Under the pieces are notes generated by a model. It worked only from the letters and a program-made list of their open reading frames with translations, had not been told where the DNA came from and made no database searches. From Oxalobacteraceae sp. CFBP 13730 (GTDB lineage Bacteria > Pseudomonadota > Gammaproteobacteria > Burkholderiales > Burkholderiaceae_D), in contig JACYUQ010000001.1 of assembly GCA_014841835.1 (NCBI GenBank), positions 1,178,001 to 1,242,000 of the forward strand: 64,000 bases of DNA. The letters run 5' to 3'. The position numbers and the translations under genes were made by a program. This document shows, in pieces, positions 42,799-52,094 of the stretch; position 1 is the stretch's first letter, and every line of letters begins with the position of its first letter.

Positions 42799-43641
42799 AT
42801 GCTGACAACACCGGGCACCCGCCCGAGCTTCTTCGCCTCCCCGACCTTCTGGCTCATCCTGCTCAATATCGGCGCCTGGGTCTATCTGGGCATGAACGGC
42901 GTCGACTGGATGTCGCCCAGCCCGGCCGACCTCACTGCCTGGGGCGGCAACCTCGGCCCGTACACCCTCACCGGCGACTGGACGCGACTCGTCACGTCGA
43001 TGTTCCTGCATGGCGGCGCGCTGCACCTGGGCCTGAACATGTTCATGCTGTCGCAGATCGGGCCGTTGTCCGAGGCGGTCTGGGGCCGCACCCGCTTCAC
43101 ACTGCTCTATCTGTTGTCCGGCCTGTTCGGCGGGCTGGCCAGCGCGTGGTGGTATGCGAGCGTGGCCGTGCGCAATACGGGCTACGACCTGATTCCCTCG
43201 GCGATGGGCTTCACGCCGCATTTCGCCACCACGGTCAGCATCGGCGCATCCGGCGCGCTGCTCGGCGCGTCCGGCGCCCTACTGGTGCACGCGCTGTGCG
43301 CCGGCACGGCGGCAAAAATCGAATTGAAAGTCATCTTCCAGGTGGTGGCGCTGAATATCGGCATGGGCTTCTTGATGACCGGCACCGATAACGCGGCCCA
43401 CGTCGGTGGCGCGCTGGCCGGGATCGCCATCGGCGCCCTGCTGATGCTGCCAGGGCGCGTATTGCGGATCGCCCCTGCGGTGCAGTCGGCGGTCGTGTTC
43501 GCCGTCAGCCTGGGCGTGCTGGTGGCGCTGGTCAAGCAGCCGCCGTCTGATCAGGTCAGCCGGATCGCGCAGATCCTGCGTGCATCGGAGGTGCTCGCCG
43601 CGCAACGCGATGCCGCGCGGGCCGTGAATCCTGAACGCTAG
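42799..43641 (+). CDS. Rhomboid family intramembrane serine protease
   Basis: A 280-residue protein with six or seven helices. The catalytic Ser151 is in SIGASGALLG and His201 in NAAHVGGALAG. The HGGALHLGLNMFMLSQIG stretch holds the conserved His and Asn of the oxyanion region. Rhomboids cut membrane proteins inside the bilayer. An unusual repeat GASGALLGASGALL duplicates the active-site motif (second Ser at 158). ATG 42799 preferred over TTG 42754. A terminator follows. Confidence 0.92.
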   Translation: MLTTPGTRPSFFASPTFWLILLNIGAWVYLGMNGVDWMSPSPADLTAWGGNLGPYTLTGDWTRLVTSMFLHGGALHLGLNMFMLSQIGPLSEAVWGRTRFTLLYLLSGLFGGLASAWWYASVAVRNTGYDLIPSAMGFTPHFATTVSIGASGALLGASGALLVHALCAGTAAKIELKVIFQVVALNIGMGFLMTGTDNAAHVGGALAGIAIGALLMLPGRVLRIAPAVQSAVVFAVSLGVLVALVKQPPSDQVSRIAQILRASEVLAAQRDAARAVNPER

Positions 43642-43657
43642 CACACGTTCGACAACA

Positions 43658-43685
43658 ACAAGCCGGCTTGCGCCGGCTTGTTTTC
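43658..43685. terminator. Bidirectional terminator between convergent genes
   Basis: ACAAGCCGGC (43658-43667) pairs perfectly with GCCGGCTTGT (43672-43681) around a 4-nt loop, followed by TTT on the plus strand. It serves the rhomboid gene and perhaps the convergent PEP-CTERM gene. Confidence 0.85.
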
Positions 43686-43698
43686 AACCGAATCCCGA

Positions 43699-44271
43699 TC
43701 AGCCCTGACGGCGACGGGCCACCATCAAGCCACCCAGCAGCAACGGCAGCATCAGCGCGATCGTCGACGGTTCCGGCACTTCGGCCACGATCGAGAACGT
43801 ATCGCCGGCGCGCATGCCGCTGGTATCCAGCAGCCAGTCGCTGCGGCCATCGACGAGCGTCGGGTTCCCGAACTGGAACTCGGCCGGTTCGCCATTGGCA
43901 AACGTGATCGCCGCGTTGTAGAACGCGCTGTTCACGCTGAGGTCTTGCGAGAACGCAGACACGGTGCCCGGCGCCGCGAAACGGATGCCCTGCAGGCCGA
44001 AGTTAAACTGCGGGAACGACATGCCGCTCAGGTTGAACACCATTGCGCTCAGGCTCAGCGGGCCGCCGATGTCGGCTTCCTGCAGCACGAAGTTGAGCGT
44101 CGTGCCGGCAAAATTGCCCAGTTCCAGATCGAACGACACGGCGCCAGCGGCGCTGTAGTCGGTCACGGCATTGCCTGCCGCACTGTCCGAGCTCACCAGC
44201 AGCGCCGCGTGGCTCGACGTCGAGAACGCCAGCGCAACCAGGCCGGCAGTAATGAATTTGTTGATGGTCAT
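43699..44271 (-). CDS. PEP-CTERM exported protein following PhoX
   Basis: A 190-residue protein with signal peptide (cleavage near SSHAALL, about residue 21), a beta-rich middle part of no known family and the sorting signal EVPEPSTIALMLPLLLGGLM with basic tail ARRRQG. It starts at ATG 44271, 31 bp after the PhoX-type gene, so the two are likely co-transcribed. Longer frame to 44427 would overlap that gene and lacks a ribosome site. Function unknown; surface-linked. Confidence 0.85.
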   Translation of the reverse strand: MTINKFITAGLVALAFSTSSHAALLVSSDSAAGNAVTDYSAAGAVSFDLELGNFAGTTLNFVLQEADIGGPLSLSAMVFNLSGMSFPQFNFGLQGIRFAAPGTVSAFSQDLSVNSAFYNAAITFANGEPAEFQFGNPTLVDGRSDWLLDTSGMRAGDTFSIVAEVPEPSTIALMLPLLLGGLMVARRRQG

Positions 44272-44302
44272 GGTGAATATCCTTGAATGAATGCGGTAAG
44301 AA

Positions 44303-45805
44303 TTACAGCGGACCCTTGGCCCACGGACCCGAGATCGCGAACGTGATGCCCGGCGTCTGGATATTGACGAACAGGTAGCGTCCGGTCGGATCGAAGCAGG
44401 CGCCGGCAAATTCATTGCCGCGGCCATCGCCGGCCAGCGCCGTCGACTTGCCGGCGCCGGTCAGCTGGGCCGTCGTCAGGTTCACGTTGTTCTTGGCGAA
44501 GATGTAGGCGTCACCGGCGCCCGTCAGGCCCATCAGGCGCTGGCCGAAACCGAAGGAGTCGGTGATCGGGCTGGACGAGTCTTCGCAGATCAGCAGGCCG
44601 TCGCGCGGGCTGACGGCCAGGTTGTCACCCATATTGCCGATCAGCGGGCTCGGGCTCGAATAGATGCACTTGAGCGTCTGGCTGGCCAGATCCAGTTCCC
44701 AGATCGCGCCACGGTTGACCGGGCCACCCGACGTGTCCATCACATACAGCTTGCCCTTGGTATAGAAGATGCCTTCGCCGCGGTTCATGCGCAGCGCGCC
44801 CTTGGCCCACCCCTGGTTGAACGGGCCGGCGGCGTTGCTGATCGCCTGGCCATTCAGGCCCACGCTGTTGCCGCGGTTGGCGTCCGGATTCGGGATCGAC
44901 ACCCATTCCAGTTCGTACGTCAGGTCGACCGACGCGGTGGCCAGGTTGACGTTGTTGACACCCTTGACCTTGGCCATCTCCAGCACGCCGCCACGCGCCA
45001 GCGAACCGGCGGCGCCCGTCTTGATGTCGGGTACGTAGCGGTAGAAGCCCGACTTGCCCGACGAATCCTCGGTCAGGTAGACCGTGCAGTCCGTCGGGTC
45101 GACGGCGGCGGCTTCATGCGAGAAGCGGCCCATGTTGACGATCGGCTGGCCGGTCGTCTGGCGCGGATCGGCCGTCACTTCGAACACGTAGCCGTGTTTC
45201 TTGCCGCCGGCGGTGATCGCGTCGGAACCGACTTCTTCGCAGGTGAGCCACGTGCCCCATGGGGTGACGCCACCGGCGCAGTTCTGCTGCGTGCCGCCCA
45301 GGCTTGGCGTCATGCTGACCCAGTCGCCGTCGCGGAACACCAGGTTGGTGGTGCCGCCGCACGAGCGGTTGGTCGTGCTGGCGCTGATCGTGCCGCCATC
45401 GTAGAAGCTGTAGGCGTTAATGAAATTGCCAGCTGCACTGCTGGTGATTTCATGATTGCGCACCAACACCTGTTCGGTGCTGCGGCCGACCTTGCGCGTG
45501 GCGATCACGCCCATGCCGTCGTGGCCGGCCGGGCATGGCCGGCCATCGGTCATCATGTCGCCGCGCCAGCCATAGCTCTTGTACGTGAAGCCAGGCGGCA
45601 GTTGCAGCAGCGGCAGGCCGGTGCTCAGGTCATTGGTCGGCGCGATCGGGCCGTATGGGCTGTCGACCAGTGCGGTGACGCCATTGGCGGCGGCAGCTTC
45701 GCGCGCGTGCAGCGCGGCGAAGGCGCCGACGAATGGCAGCGCGCTGGCGCCGGCGATGCCCTTGAGCAGGTTGCGGCGCGACGGCGACGTGTCGTGGTTG
45801 TTCAT
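44303..45805 (-). CDS. PhoX-type (DUF839) Tat-exported phosphatase-like protein
   Basis: A 500-residue DUF839 protein. It starts at ATG 45805 after GGAGAAGCACAC and has a twin-arginine signal (PSRRNLLKGIAG, cleavage near AREAAAANG, about residue 40). The mature part has features of PhoX-like calcium/iron phosphatases: RNHEITSSAAGNFI, WLTCEEVGSDAI, GRFSHEAAAVDPTDC and LICEDSSSP. It would release phosphate from esters outside the cell. The catalytic Glu/Asp ligands appear conserved, but some DUF839 members are uncharacterised. It leads a small unit with the PEP-CTERM gene. Confidence 0.85.
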   Translation of the reverse strand: MNNHDTSPSRRNLLKGIAGASALPFVGAFAALHAREAAAANGVTALVDSPYGPIAPTNDLSTGLPLLQLPPGFTYKSYGWRGDMMTDGRPCPAGHDGMGVIATRKVGRSTEQVLVRNHEITSSAAGNFINAYSFYDGGTISASTTNRSCGGTTNLVFRDGDWVSMTPSLGGTQQNCAGGVTPWGTWLTCEEVGSDAITAGGKKHGYVFEVTADPRQTTGQPIVNMGRFSHEAAAVDPTDCTVYLTEDSSGKSGFYRYVPDIKTGAAGSLARGGVLEMAKVKGVNNVNLATASVDLTYELEWVSIPNPDANRGNSVGLNGQAISNAAGPFNQGWAKGALRMNRGEGIFYTKGKLYVMDTSGGPVNRGAIWELDLASQTLKCIYSSPSPLIGNMGDNLAVSPRDGLLICEDSSSPITDSFGFGQRLMGLTGAGDAYIFAKNNVNLTTAQLTGAGKSTALAGDGRGNEFAGACFDPTGRYLFVNIQTPGITFAISGPWAKGPL

Positions 45806-46109
45806 GTGTGCTTCTCCATTGATTGGACGTGCGAGCCGGTGGACCGGCATCTCGAATGTTGGCAGCGCCTGAGCGGCGGCCCGCCTGTCCTTACCACCCC
45901 GGCTCGGACCGATGCATTAAAGCAAACGATCATGTCAAGTTAATGACAACAAAAAGACAATTTTTTGTCTTACACCGTTGGTCGTGACACATGCCTGTCA
46001 TGCACACTGCATGCGGCCTGCTGGGGCAAGGGTGCGCCGCGCAGCGTCCCCAAACCGGCTAGAATTGCTGTCTTCCGATCAATATTTTTTGCGACAAAAA
46101 AGCGAACAC
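45806..46109. other. 304-bp divergent region between PhoX-type gene and ubiA
   Basis: No gene is visible. A 7-bp inverted repeat AAGACAA-TTTT-TTGTCTT (45954-45971) lies in an AT-rich stretch that should hold both promoters. No convincing Pho box was found, despite the PhoX-type gene. Confidence 0.5.
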
Positions 46110-46964
46110 ATGAACAAGCTGGCGCTCTACTTTCGCCTGATCCGGGCTGACAAGCCGATCGGCATCCTGCTCTTGCTGTGGCCCACCCTGTGGGCGCTGT
46201 GGATGGCCTCCGGCGGCGTGCCGGCCCTTGATGTGCTGGCGATCTTCGTGATCGGTACGGCGCTGATGCGCTCCGCCGGCTGCGCCATCAACGACTACGC
46301 CGACCGCGACTTCGACCGCCACGTCAAGCGCACGGTCGACCGCCCGCTCACGAGCGGCAAGATCCGGGGCTGGGAAGCCGTGATGGTCGCGGCGGTACTG
46401 GCGATTGCGTCATTCCTGTTGATCCTGCCGCTGAACGCGCTGACCAAGCAGTTGTCGGTGGTGGCCGTGGTGGTGGCCGGCACCTACCCGTACTTCAAGC
46501 GCTTCTTCGCCATTCCGCAGGCTTACCTGGGCATCGCCTTCGGCTTCGGCATCCCGATGGCGTTTGCCGCCGTGCAGGGCGCGGTCCCTAGCGTGGCCTG
46601 GTGGCTGCTGGTGGCGAACGTGTTCTGGGCGGTGGCCTACGACACCGCGTATGCGATGGTCGACCGCGACGACGACATCAAGCTGGGCATGCGCACGTCG
46701 GCCATCACCTTCGGGCGCTTCGACGTGGCGGCCATCATGCTGTGCTACGGCGCGTCGCTGGCGATCTTTTTGCTGTGCGGCTGGTCGCTCGGCTTGCGCT
46801 GGTGGTTCGTGGCCGGTGTGGCCGTGGCGGGCGGGATCGCGCTGTATCACTACACGCTGATCCGCCATCGTGACCGGATGAACTGCTTCAAGGCGTTCCG
46901 CCATAACAACTGGCTGGGGGCCGCATTGTTCATTGGTGTCGCACTAGATTATGCATTAGGTTAA
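46110..46964 (+). CDS. ubiA: 4-hydroxybenzoate octaprenyltransferase
   Basis: A 284-residue membrane prenyltransferase with eight or nine helices that attaches the polyprenyl tail to 4-hydroxybenzoate in ubiquinone synthesis. The first aspartate motif NDYADRDFD (61-69) is followed by [13 protein letters not shown], and the second is [22 protein letters not shown] 46110 precedes the first helix; the longer frame to 45978 is unlikely. It is expressed apart from the other ubi genes. Confidence 0.95.
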   Translation: MNKLALYFRLIRADKPIGILLLLWPTLWALWMASGGVPALDVLAIFVIGTALMRSAGCAINDYADRDFDRHVKRTVDRPLTSGKIRGWEAVMVAAVLAIASFLLILPLNALTKQLSVVAVVVAGTYPYFKRFFAIPQAYLGIAFGFGIPMAFAAVQGAVPSVAWWLLVANVFWAVAYDTAYAMVDRDDDIKLGMRTSAITFGRFDVAAIMLCYGASLAIFLLCGWSLGLRWWFVAGVAVAGGIALYHYTLIRHRDRMNCFKAFRHNNWLGAALFIGVALDYALG

Positions 46965-47030
46965 TATTGTCCGAAATGCATTCATCGCTGCTGCGGCAGT
47001 GTGATCGACCACCACATCAAGAGGCCTAAT

Positions 47031-47351
47031 ATGATCGAAAAAATCCCGACCCAGACCAATACCCGCGACCAGCTGGTCAACGACCTGAAAAGCGTCATCG
47101 GCGACGCGGAATCGTGGCTGCGCAACGGCAGCCAGCTGACCGGCGAAGAACTCAAGTCGGCCAAGGCCAAGTTCGAGCAGACGCTGGCCTCGGCCAAGGT
47201 CGGCCTGATCAACGCCGAAGAAACCGTGGTCGAGCGCACCAAGGTCGCCGCCAAGGCCACCGACGAATACGTCAAGGACAACCCATGGAAGTCGGTTGGC
47301 CTGGGCGCTGCCATCGGTGTCGTCATCGGCATGCTGATCGTCCGTAAATAA
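47031..47351 (+). CDS. DUF883 family (ElaB/YqjD-like) membrane-anchored protein
   Basis: A 106-residue protein with a helical, coiled-coil-like body and a C-terminal membrane helix (VGLGAAIGVVIGMLIVRK) after the signature KDNPWKS. In E. coli YqjD and ElaB bind ribosomes at the membrane in stationary phase. It begins the three-gene cluster with YqjE and YqjK types, 1 bp before the next gene. GAGG precedes ATG 47031. Confidence 0.92.
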   Translation: MIEKIPTQTNTRDQLVNDLKSVIGDAESWLRNGSQLTGEELKSAKAKFEQTLASAKVGLINAEETVVERTKVAAKATDEYVKDNPWKSVGLGAAIGVVIGMLIVRK

Positions 47352-47352
47352 G

Positions 47353-47736
47353 ATGACGATTCCCGCGACCATTTCGCGCATCGGGGCCACGCTGCTTGCC
47401 ATGCTGCGCACGCGGCTGGAGCTGGCGACGCTCGAACTGCAGGAAGAAACGCAACGCGTGTTCGGCTATGTAGCCTGGGGCATCGCTGCCGCCTTCTTCG
47501 GCGTGGTCGCGGTGCTGCTGCTCATCCTGTTCGTGCTGGTGCTGTTCTGGGACACGCACCGTTTGCTCGCCGTTGGCGGCATGACGCTGCTGTTCGCGCT
47601 GGGCAGTGTGCTGGCGTTCTTCAAGGTCCGTGGCGACCTGACGACCCGTGGGCCGATCATGGCTGCCACACTGGCCGAACTGCGCAAGGATGCGCAAGCT
47701 GTCAAAGGAGAGCCGATCGATGACCTCAAAATCTGA
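47353..47736 (+). CDS. YqjE-like phage-holin-family membrane protein
   Basis: A 127-residue protein with two central membrane helices (about 42-66 and 72-92) flanked by helical charged ends (RTRLELATLELQEETQRVFG). The family is called phage holin or Actinobacterial holin-X, but in this setting it belongs with DUF883, as yqjE with yqjD in E. coli. No lysis genes are near, so a prophage origin is not supported. Confidence 0.9.
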   Translation: MTIPATISRIGATLLAMLRTRLELATLELQEETQRVFGYVAWGIAAAFFGVVAVLLLILFVLVLFWDTHRLLAVGGMTLLFALGSVLAFFKVRGDLTTRGPIMAATLAELRKDAQAVKGEPIDDLKI

Positions 47737-48022
47737 ACCACTGGCGGTGCGCCGCCGCTTGCTGGCCGCGCAATGCGCCGAACAGCGCGCCCAGATGTCG
47801 GCCGACGTGACGCTGCTGCGTACGCCGTCGGCGATGGGTGGCACCACGGGGTATGTGGTGCAGCACAAGAAAGCCATCCTGACCGCCGCTGGCGTCGGGG
47901 TCGGCATCCTGCTGACCAAGCCGACGTGGGTGGTCGGTGCGATCACGGCAGCATTGTCAGCCTACAAGCTGGCGCAGAAGGTGTTGCCGGTGCTGGGGTG
48001 GAGGAAGTTCGAAGTACATTGA
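47720..48022 (+). CDS. YqjK-like small membrane protein
   Basis: A 100-residue protein with a basic N-terminus (AVRRRLLAAQCAEQRAQMSA) and one or two membrane helices (KAILTAAGVGVGILLTKP, WVVGAITAALSAYKL). It starts at ATG 47720, which overlaps the yqjE-like 3' end by 17 bp, after AAAGGAGAGCC. It completes the yqjD-yqjE-yqjK-type unit. Function unknown, likely membrane stress response. Confidence 0.8.
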   Translation: MTSKSEPLAVRRRLLAAQCAEQRAQMSADVTLLRTPSAMGGTTGYVVQHKKAILTAAGVGVGILLTKPTWVVGAITAALSAYKLAQKVLPVLGWRKFEVH

Positions 48023-48045
48023 ACGGTTTGCGGTTCGCGAACTGA

Positions 48046-48154
48046 CTTGGGTTCCCGCCTGCGCGGGAACGACGGTTTCAGGGTTGGCAGCTACGAATGT
48101 TAATCGTAGCAACCAGTCTCCAGACCGTCGTTCGCGCGAAGGCGGGAACCCAAG
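48046..48154. repeat. Inverted pair of dispersed repeat family B around a hairpin
   Basis: A palindromic unit at 48046-48075 (CTTGGGTTCCCGCCTGCGCG plus GGAACGACGG) is repeated in reverse at 48125-48154. Between them CTACGA-N7-TCGTAG (48091-48109) forms a small hairpin. It fills the gap between the YqjK-like gene and proC. Confidence 0.87.
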
Positions 48155-48175
48155 CTTTTTACAGGCACTGCACGC

Positions 48176-48988
48176 TCAATCCTGACCCAGCTCGTCCCCG
48201 AGTTCCTTGCCACGCGCCGCAGCTGCCTGCATCGCCGCGACGATCGCGCCTTTCACGCCTGCCGCTTCCATGCTCTCGATTGCCGCATGCGTCGTGCCGC
48301 CCTTTGACGTCACGCGCGCGCGCAGCACGTCAACGGCTTCAGGCGACTCCGCCGCCAGTTGCGCCGCGCCCGTGAACGTGGCCAGCGCCAGTTCCCTGCC
48401 CTGCTCCGGGTTCAAGCCCATGGCGCGCGCCGCTTCCTGCATCGCTTCGAGGAAGTAAAACACGTAGGCCGGCCCGCTGCCCGAGACCGCCGTCACGGCA
48501 TCGATCTGCGCTTCGTCGTCCAGCCACACGGTCTTGCCGACCGCGCGCATGACGGCGTCGGCCTGCTCGCGCTGCGCTGCGCTCACGGCCGGCTGCGCCG
48601 CCAGGCCCGTCACGCCCATGCCGATCAGCGCCGGTGTATTCGGCATCGTGCGCACGATGGCGTCATAGCCACCCAGCCAGCGGGACAGGTCACTGCTGCG
48701 GATACCCGCCGCGATCGACAGCACCAGCTGGCGCGTCAGGTGCGGCGCCAGCCCTGTGGCCACTTCGCGCATCTGCTGCGGCTTCACGGCCAGCACCACG
48801 ACTTCAGCGTGCTGGACACCCTCGTCGATGGCGGTCGCGGTGCCCACGCCATACTCGCGCGCCAGACGTTCCAGTGCTTCTGGATTATGGTCCACCACGT
48901 GGATCTGCGCGCCGGAACCCGCGACTTTCACGAGCCCGGAAATCAGGGCTGCGGCCATATTGCCGCCGCCGATAAAGACAATGTTCAT
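48176..48988 (-). CDS. proC: Pyrroline-5-carboxylate reductase
   Basis: A 270-residue NADPH enzyme, last step of proline synthesis. It starts at ATG 48988 with the dinucleotide fold NIVFIGGGNMAAALISGLV, and has AVKPQQM, VRTMPNTPALIGMGVTGLAA and the C-terminal signature SGSGPAYVFYFLEAM with VTSKGGTTHAAIESME. The frame to 49183 overlaps yggS and is not used. It follows yggS by 10 bp. Confidence 0.96.
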   Translation of the reverse strand: MNIVFIGGGNMAAALISGLVKVAGSGAQIHVVDHNPEALERLAREYGVGTATAIDEGVQHAEVVVLAVKPQQMREVATGLAPHLTRQLVLSIAAGIRSSDLSRWLGGYDAIVRTMPNTPALIGMGVTGLAAQPAVSAAQREQADAVMRAVGKTVWLDDEAQIDAVTAVSGSGPAYVFYFLEAMQEAARAMGLNPEQGRELALATFTGAAQLAAESPEAVDVLRARVTSKGGTTHAAIESMEAAGVKGAIVAAMQAAAARGKELGDELGQD

Positions 48989-48998
48989 GGTGATCCTG

Positions 48999-49700
48999 TC
49001 AGGTGTAATCGCGTTTGCCAAAGATGGCGCTGCCCACGCGCACGATCGTCGCGCCTTCGGCAATCGCGGGCGCCAGATCGCCCGACATGCCCATCGACAG
49101 CGTATCGAGTTCCAAACCGTCAGCGCGCAGCGCGTCGAACAGGGCGCGCACGCGGGCAAAGGCGGCGCGCTGTTGTGCGACATCGGTGGTGGGTTCGGGA
49201 ATCGCCATCAGCCCGCGCAGGCGCAGGTTCGGCAAGTGCGCGACCTCGCGCGCGAGCGCCGGTAATTCTTCGGGCGACGCGCCGCTCTTGCTGGCCTCGC
49301 CGCTGATGTTCACTTGCAGGCAGATATTCAGCGGGCCCAGTTCGGGCGGCCGCTGCTCCGACAGGCGCTGCGCGATCTTGAGCCGCTCGACGGTGTGCAC
49401 CCAGGCGAAGCTGGCGGCGATGGGCCGCGTCTTGTTGCTCTGGATCGGGCCGATGAAATGCCACTCGACGGCCGCATCTGGTTGCGCCTGCGCGACGCTT
49501 GCGATCTTGTCGAGCGCTTCCTGCAAATAGTTTTCGCCGAACGCCAGCTGGCCGGCGGCCATCGCATCCAGCACCGCCTGCGCAGGGAACGTCTTCGATA
49601 CGGCCAGCAACTGGACGTCGTTTCTGGCGCGTTCCGATGCCTTTACAGCATCGGTGATTGTCGCTTCGACAGCTTGCAAGTTCCCGGCGATTATGGACAT
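48999..49700 (-). CDS. yggS: YggS/PROSC family PLP homeostasis protein
   Basis: A 233-residue single-domain PLP-binding barrel that keeps pyridoxal phosphate levels in balance. The PLP Lys is in QLLAVSKTFPAQAVLDAM and the FGENYLQEALDKI, WHFIGPIQSNKTR and LSMGMSGDLAPAIAEGATIV motifs are intact. It lies between pilT (divergent, 54 bp) and proC, the usual betaproteobacterial order. Confidence 0.96.
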   Translation of the reverse strand: MSIIAGNLQAVEATITDAVKASERARNDVQLLAVSKTFPAQAVLDAMAAGQLAFGENYLQEALDKIASVAQAQPDAAVEWHFIGPIQSNKTRPIAASFAWVHTVERLKIAQRLSEQRPPELGPLNICLQVNISGEASKSGASPEELPALAREVAHLPNLRLRGLMAIPEPTTDVAQQRAAFARVRALFDALRADGLELDTLSMGMSGDLAPAIAEGATIVRVGSAIFGKRDYT

Positions 49701-49754
49701 AATGATTTTCTATAGGAAATATTTTTGAGGCCGTTTGCGGCACTGGGATTATAA

Positions 49755-50798
<1,044 letters not shown>

Positions 50799-50807
50799 GG
50801 GCCATTG

Positions 50808-51944
50808 ATGGAACGCGACCAGGCTACCAAATTCATGTTCGACCTGCTGCGCCTGATGGTGACCAAGGGCGGCTCGGACCTGTTCATCACGGCGGGCTTT
50901 CCGCCGGCGATCAAGATCGACGGGCGCATGACGCCCGTGTCGAGCCAGCCGCTCACCAGCGGCCACACGGGCGACCTGGCGCGCGCCATCATGAACGACA
51001 AGCAGGGGGCGGGCTTCGAGCTCACGCGCGAAGCCAATTTCGCGATCACGCCGGGCGACCTGGGACGCTTTCGTGTCTCGGCCTTCATGCAGATGGGCTG
51101 CGTGGGCATGGTGCTGCGCGTGATCACCACGGCGATCCCGAAGTTCGAGGAACTGAGCCTGCCCGACACGCTCAAGGATGTCGTGATGACCAAGCGCGGG
51201 CTGGTGATCATGGTCGGCGCAACGGGTTCGGGCAAATCGACGACGCTGGCGGCGATGGTCGGCTACCGCAACGAGAACAGCTACGGCCACATCATCACGG
51301 TCGAAGACCCGGTCGAATTCGTCCATCCGCACCGCAACTGCGTGATCACGCAGCGCGAAGTGGGCGTGGACACCGACAGCTTCGAAGCAGCGCTGAAAAA
51401 CTCCCTGCGCCAGGCGCCGGACGTGATCCAGATCGGCGAAATCCGCGACCGCGAGACGATGGAGCATGCCATCGCATTTGCCGAAACAGGCCACCTGTGC
51501 CTGGCCACGCTGCACGCCAACAGCGCCAACCAGGCGCTGGACCGCATCATCAACTTCTTCCCCGAAGAGCGCCGCCAGCAACTGCTGATGGACCTGTCGC
51601 TGAACCTGAAAGGCCTGGTGTCGCAGCGCCTGATTCCGAAGAAGGAGTCGAAGGGCCGCGTGGTGGCGATCGAAATCCTGCTGAACTCACCGTTGATTTC
51701 GGACCTGATCTTCAAGGGCGAAGTCCATGAGATCAAGGAAATCATGAAGAAGTCGCGCGAGCTGGGGATGCAGACGTTCGACCAGGCGCTGTTCGACCTG
51801 TACGAGGCCGACAAGATCACCTACGAAGACGCACTGCGCAACGCGGACTCGGTCAATGACCTGCGATTGAACATCAAGCTTAATAGCAAGCATGCGAAGA
51901 ATCGCGATTTTTCGAGCGGGACGGAGGCGCTGGGGTTGGTGTAG
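50808..51944 (+). CDS. pilU: PilU, accessory pilus retraction ATPase
   Basis: A 378-residue PilT paralogue that helps PilT under load. Walker A GATGSGKSTT, DVIQIGEIRDRETMEHAI and TGHLCLATLHANSANQA are present; in place of AIRNLIRE it has HEIKEIMKKSRELGMQTFD. ATG 50808 is used rather than the TTG one codon earlier. It is operonic with pilT. It shares long identical stretches with the stand-alone gene at 38478-39668. Confidence 0.96.
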   Translation: MERDQATKFMFDLLRLMVTKGGSDLFITAGFPPAIKIDGRMTPVSSQPLTSGHTGDLARAIMNDKQGAGFELTREANFAITPGDLGRFRVSAFMQMGCVGMVLRVITTAIPKFEELSLPDTLKDVVMTKRGLVIMVGATGSGKSTTLAAMVGYRNENSYGHIITVEDPVEFVHPHRNCVITQREVGVDTDSFEAALKNSLRQAPDVIQIGEIRDRETMEHAIAFAETGHLCLATLHANSANQALDRIINFFPEERRQQLLMDLSLNLKGLVSQRLIPKKESKGRVVAIEILLNSPLISDLIFKGEVHEIKEIMKKSRELGMQTFDQALFDLYEADKITYEDALRNADSVNDLRLNIKLNSKHAKNRDFSSGTEALGLV

Positions 51945-51968
51945 CCGCTTGTAGCATCAACCTCGTCA

Positions 51969-52073
51969 CCGTCGTTCCCGCGCAGGCGGGAACCCAAGCT
52001 CGAGCACAGCCACCGACGCGCGCTTTCGTGGCAATGCACAGGAACTTGGGTTCCCGCCTTCGCGGGAACGACG
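51969..52073. repeat. Inverted pair of dispersed repeat family B
   Basis: CCGTCGTTCCCGCGCAGGCG and the next 10 bases at 51969-51998 are repeated in reverse at 52045-52073. The pair fills the gap between pilU and the first TonB receptor and has the same geometry, in the opposite order, as the pair at 48046-48154. Each unit is itself palindromic, so it may end transcripts from both sides. Confidence 0.87.
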
Positions 52074-52094
52074 TTTTCAGGTGGCGCGTCCCGG

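Noticed and set aside
45990..46015. A possible Pho box (CTGTCATGCACACTGCAT) near the PhoX-type gene
   Set aside because: The repeats are out of register by one base and the site is about 190 bp from the PhoX-type start, nearer to ubiA.
47353..47736. Prophage remnant suggested by the holin-family label
   Set aside because: No endolysin, integrase or other phage genes are near. The DUF883/YqjE/YqjK setting explains it.
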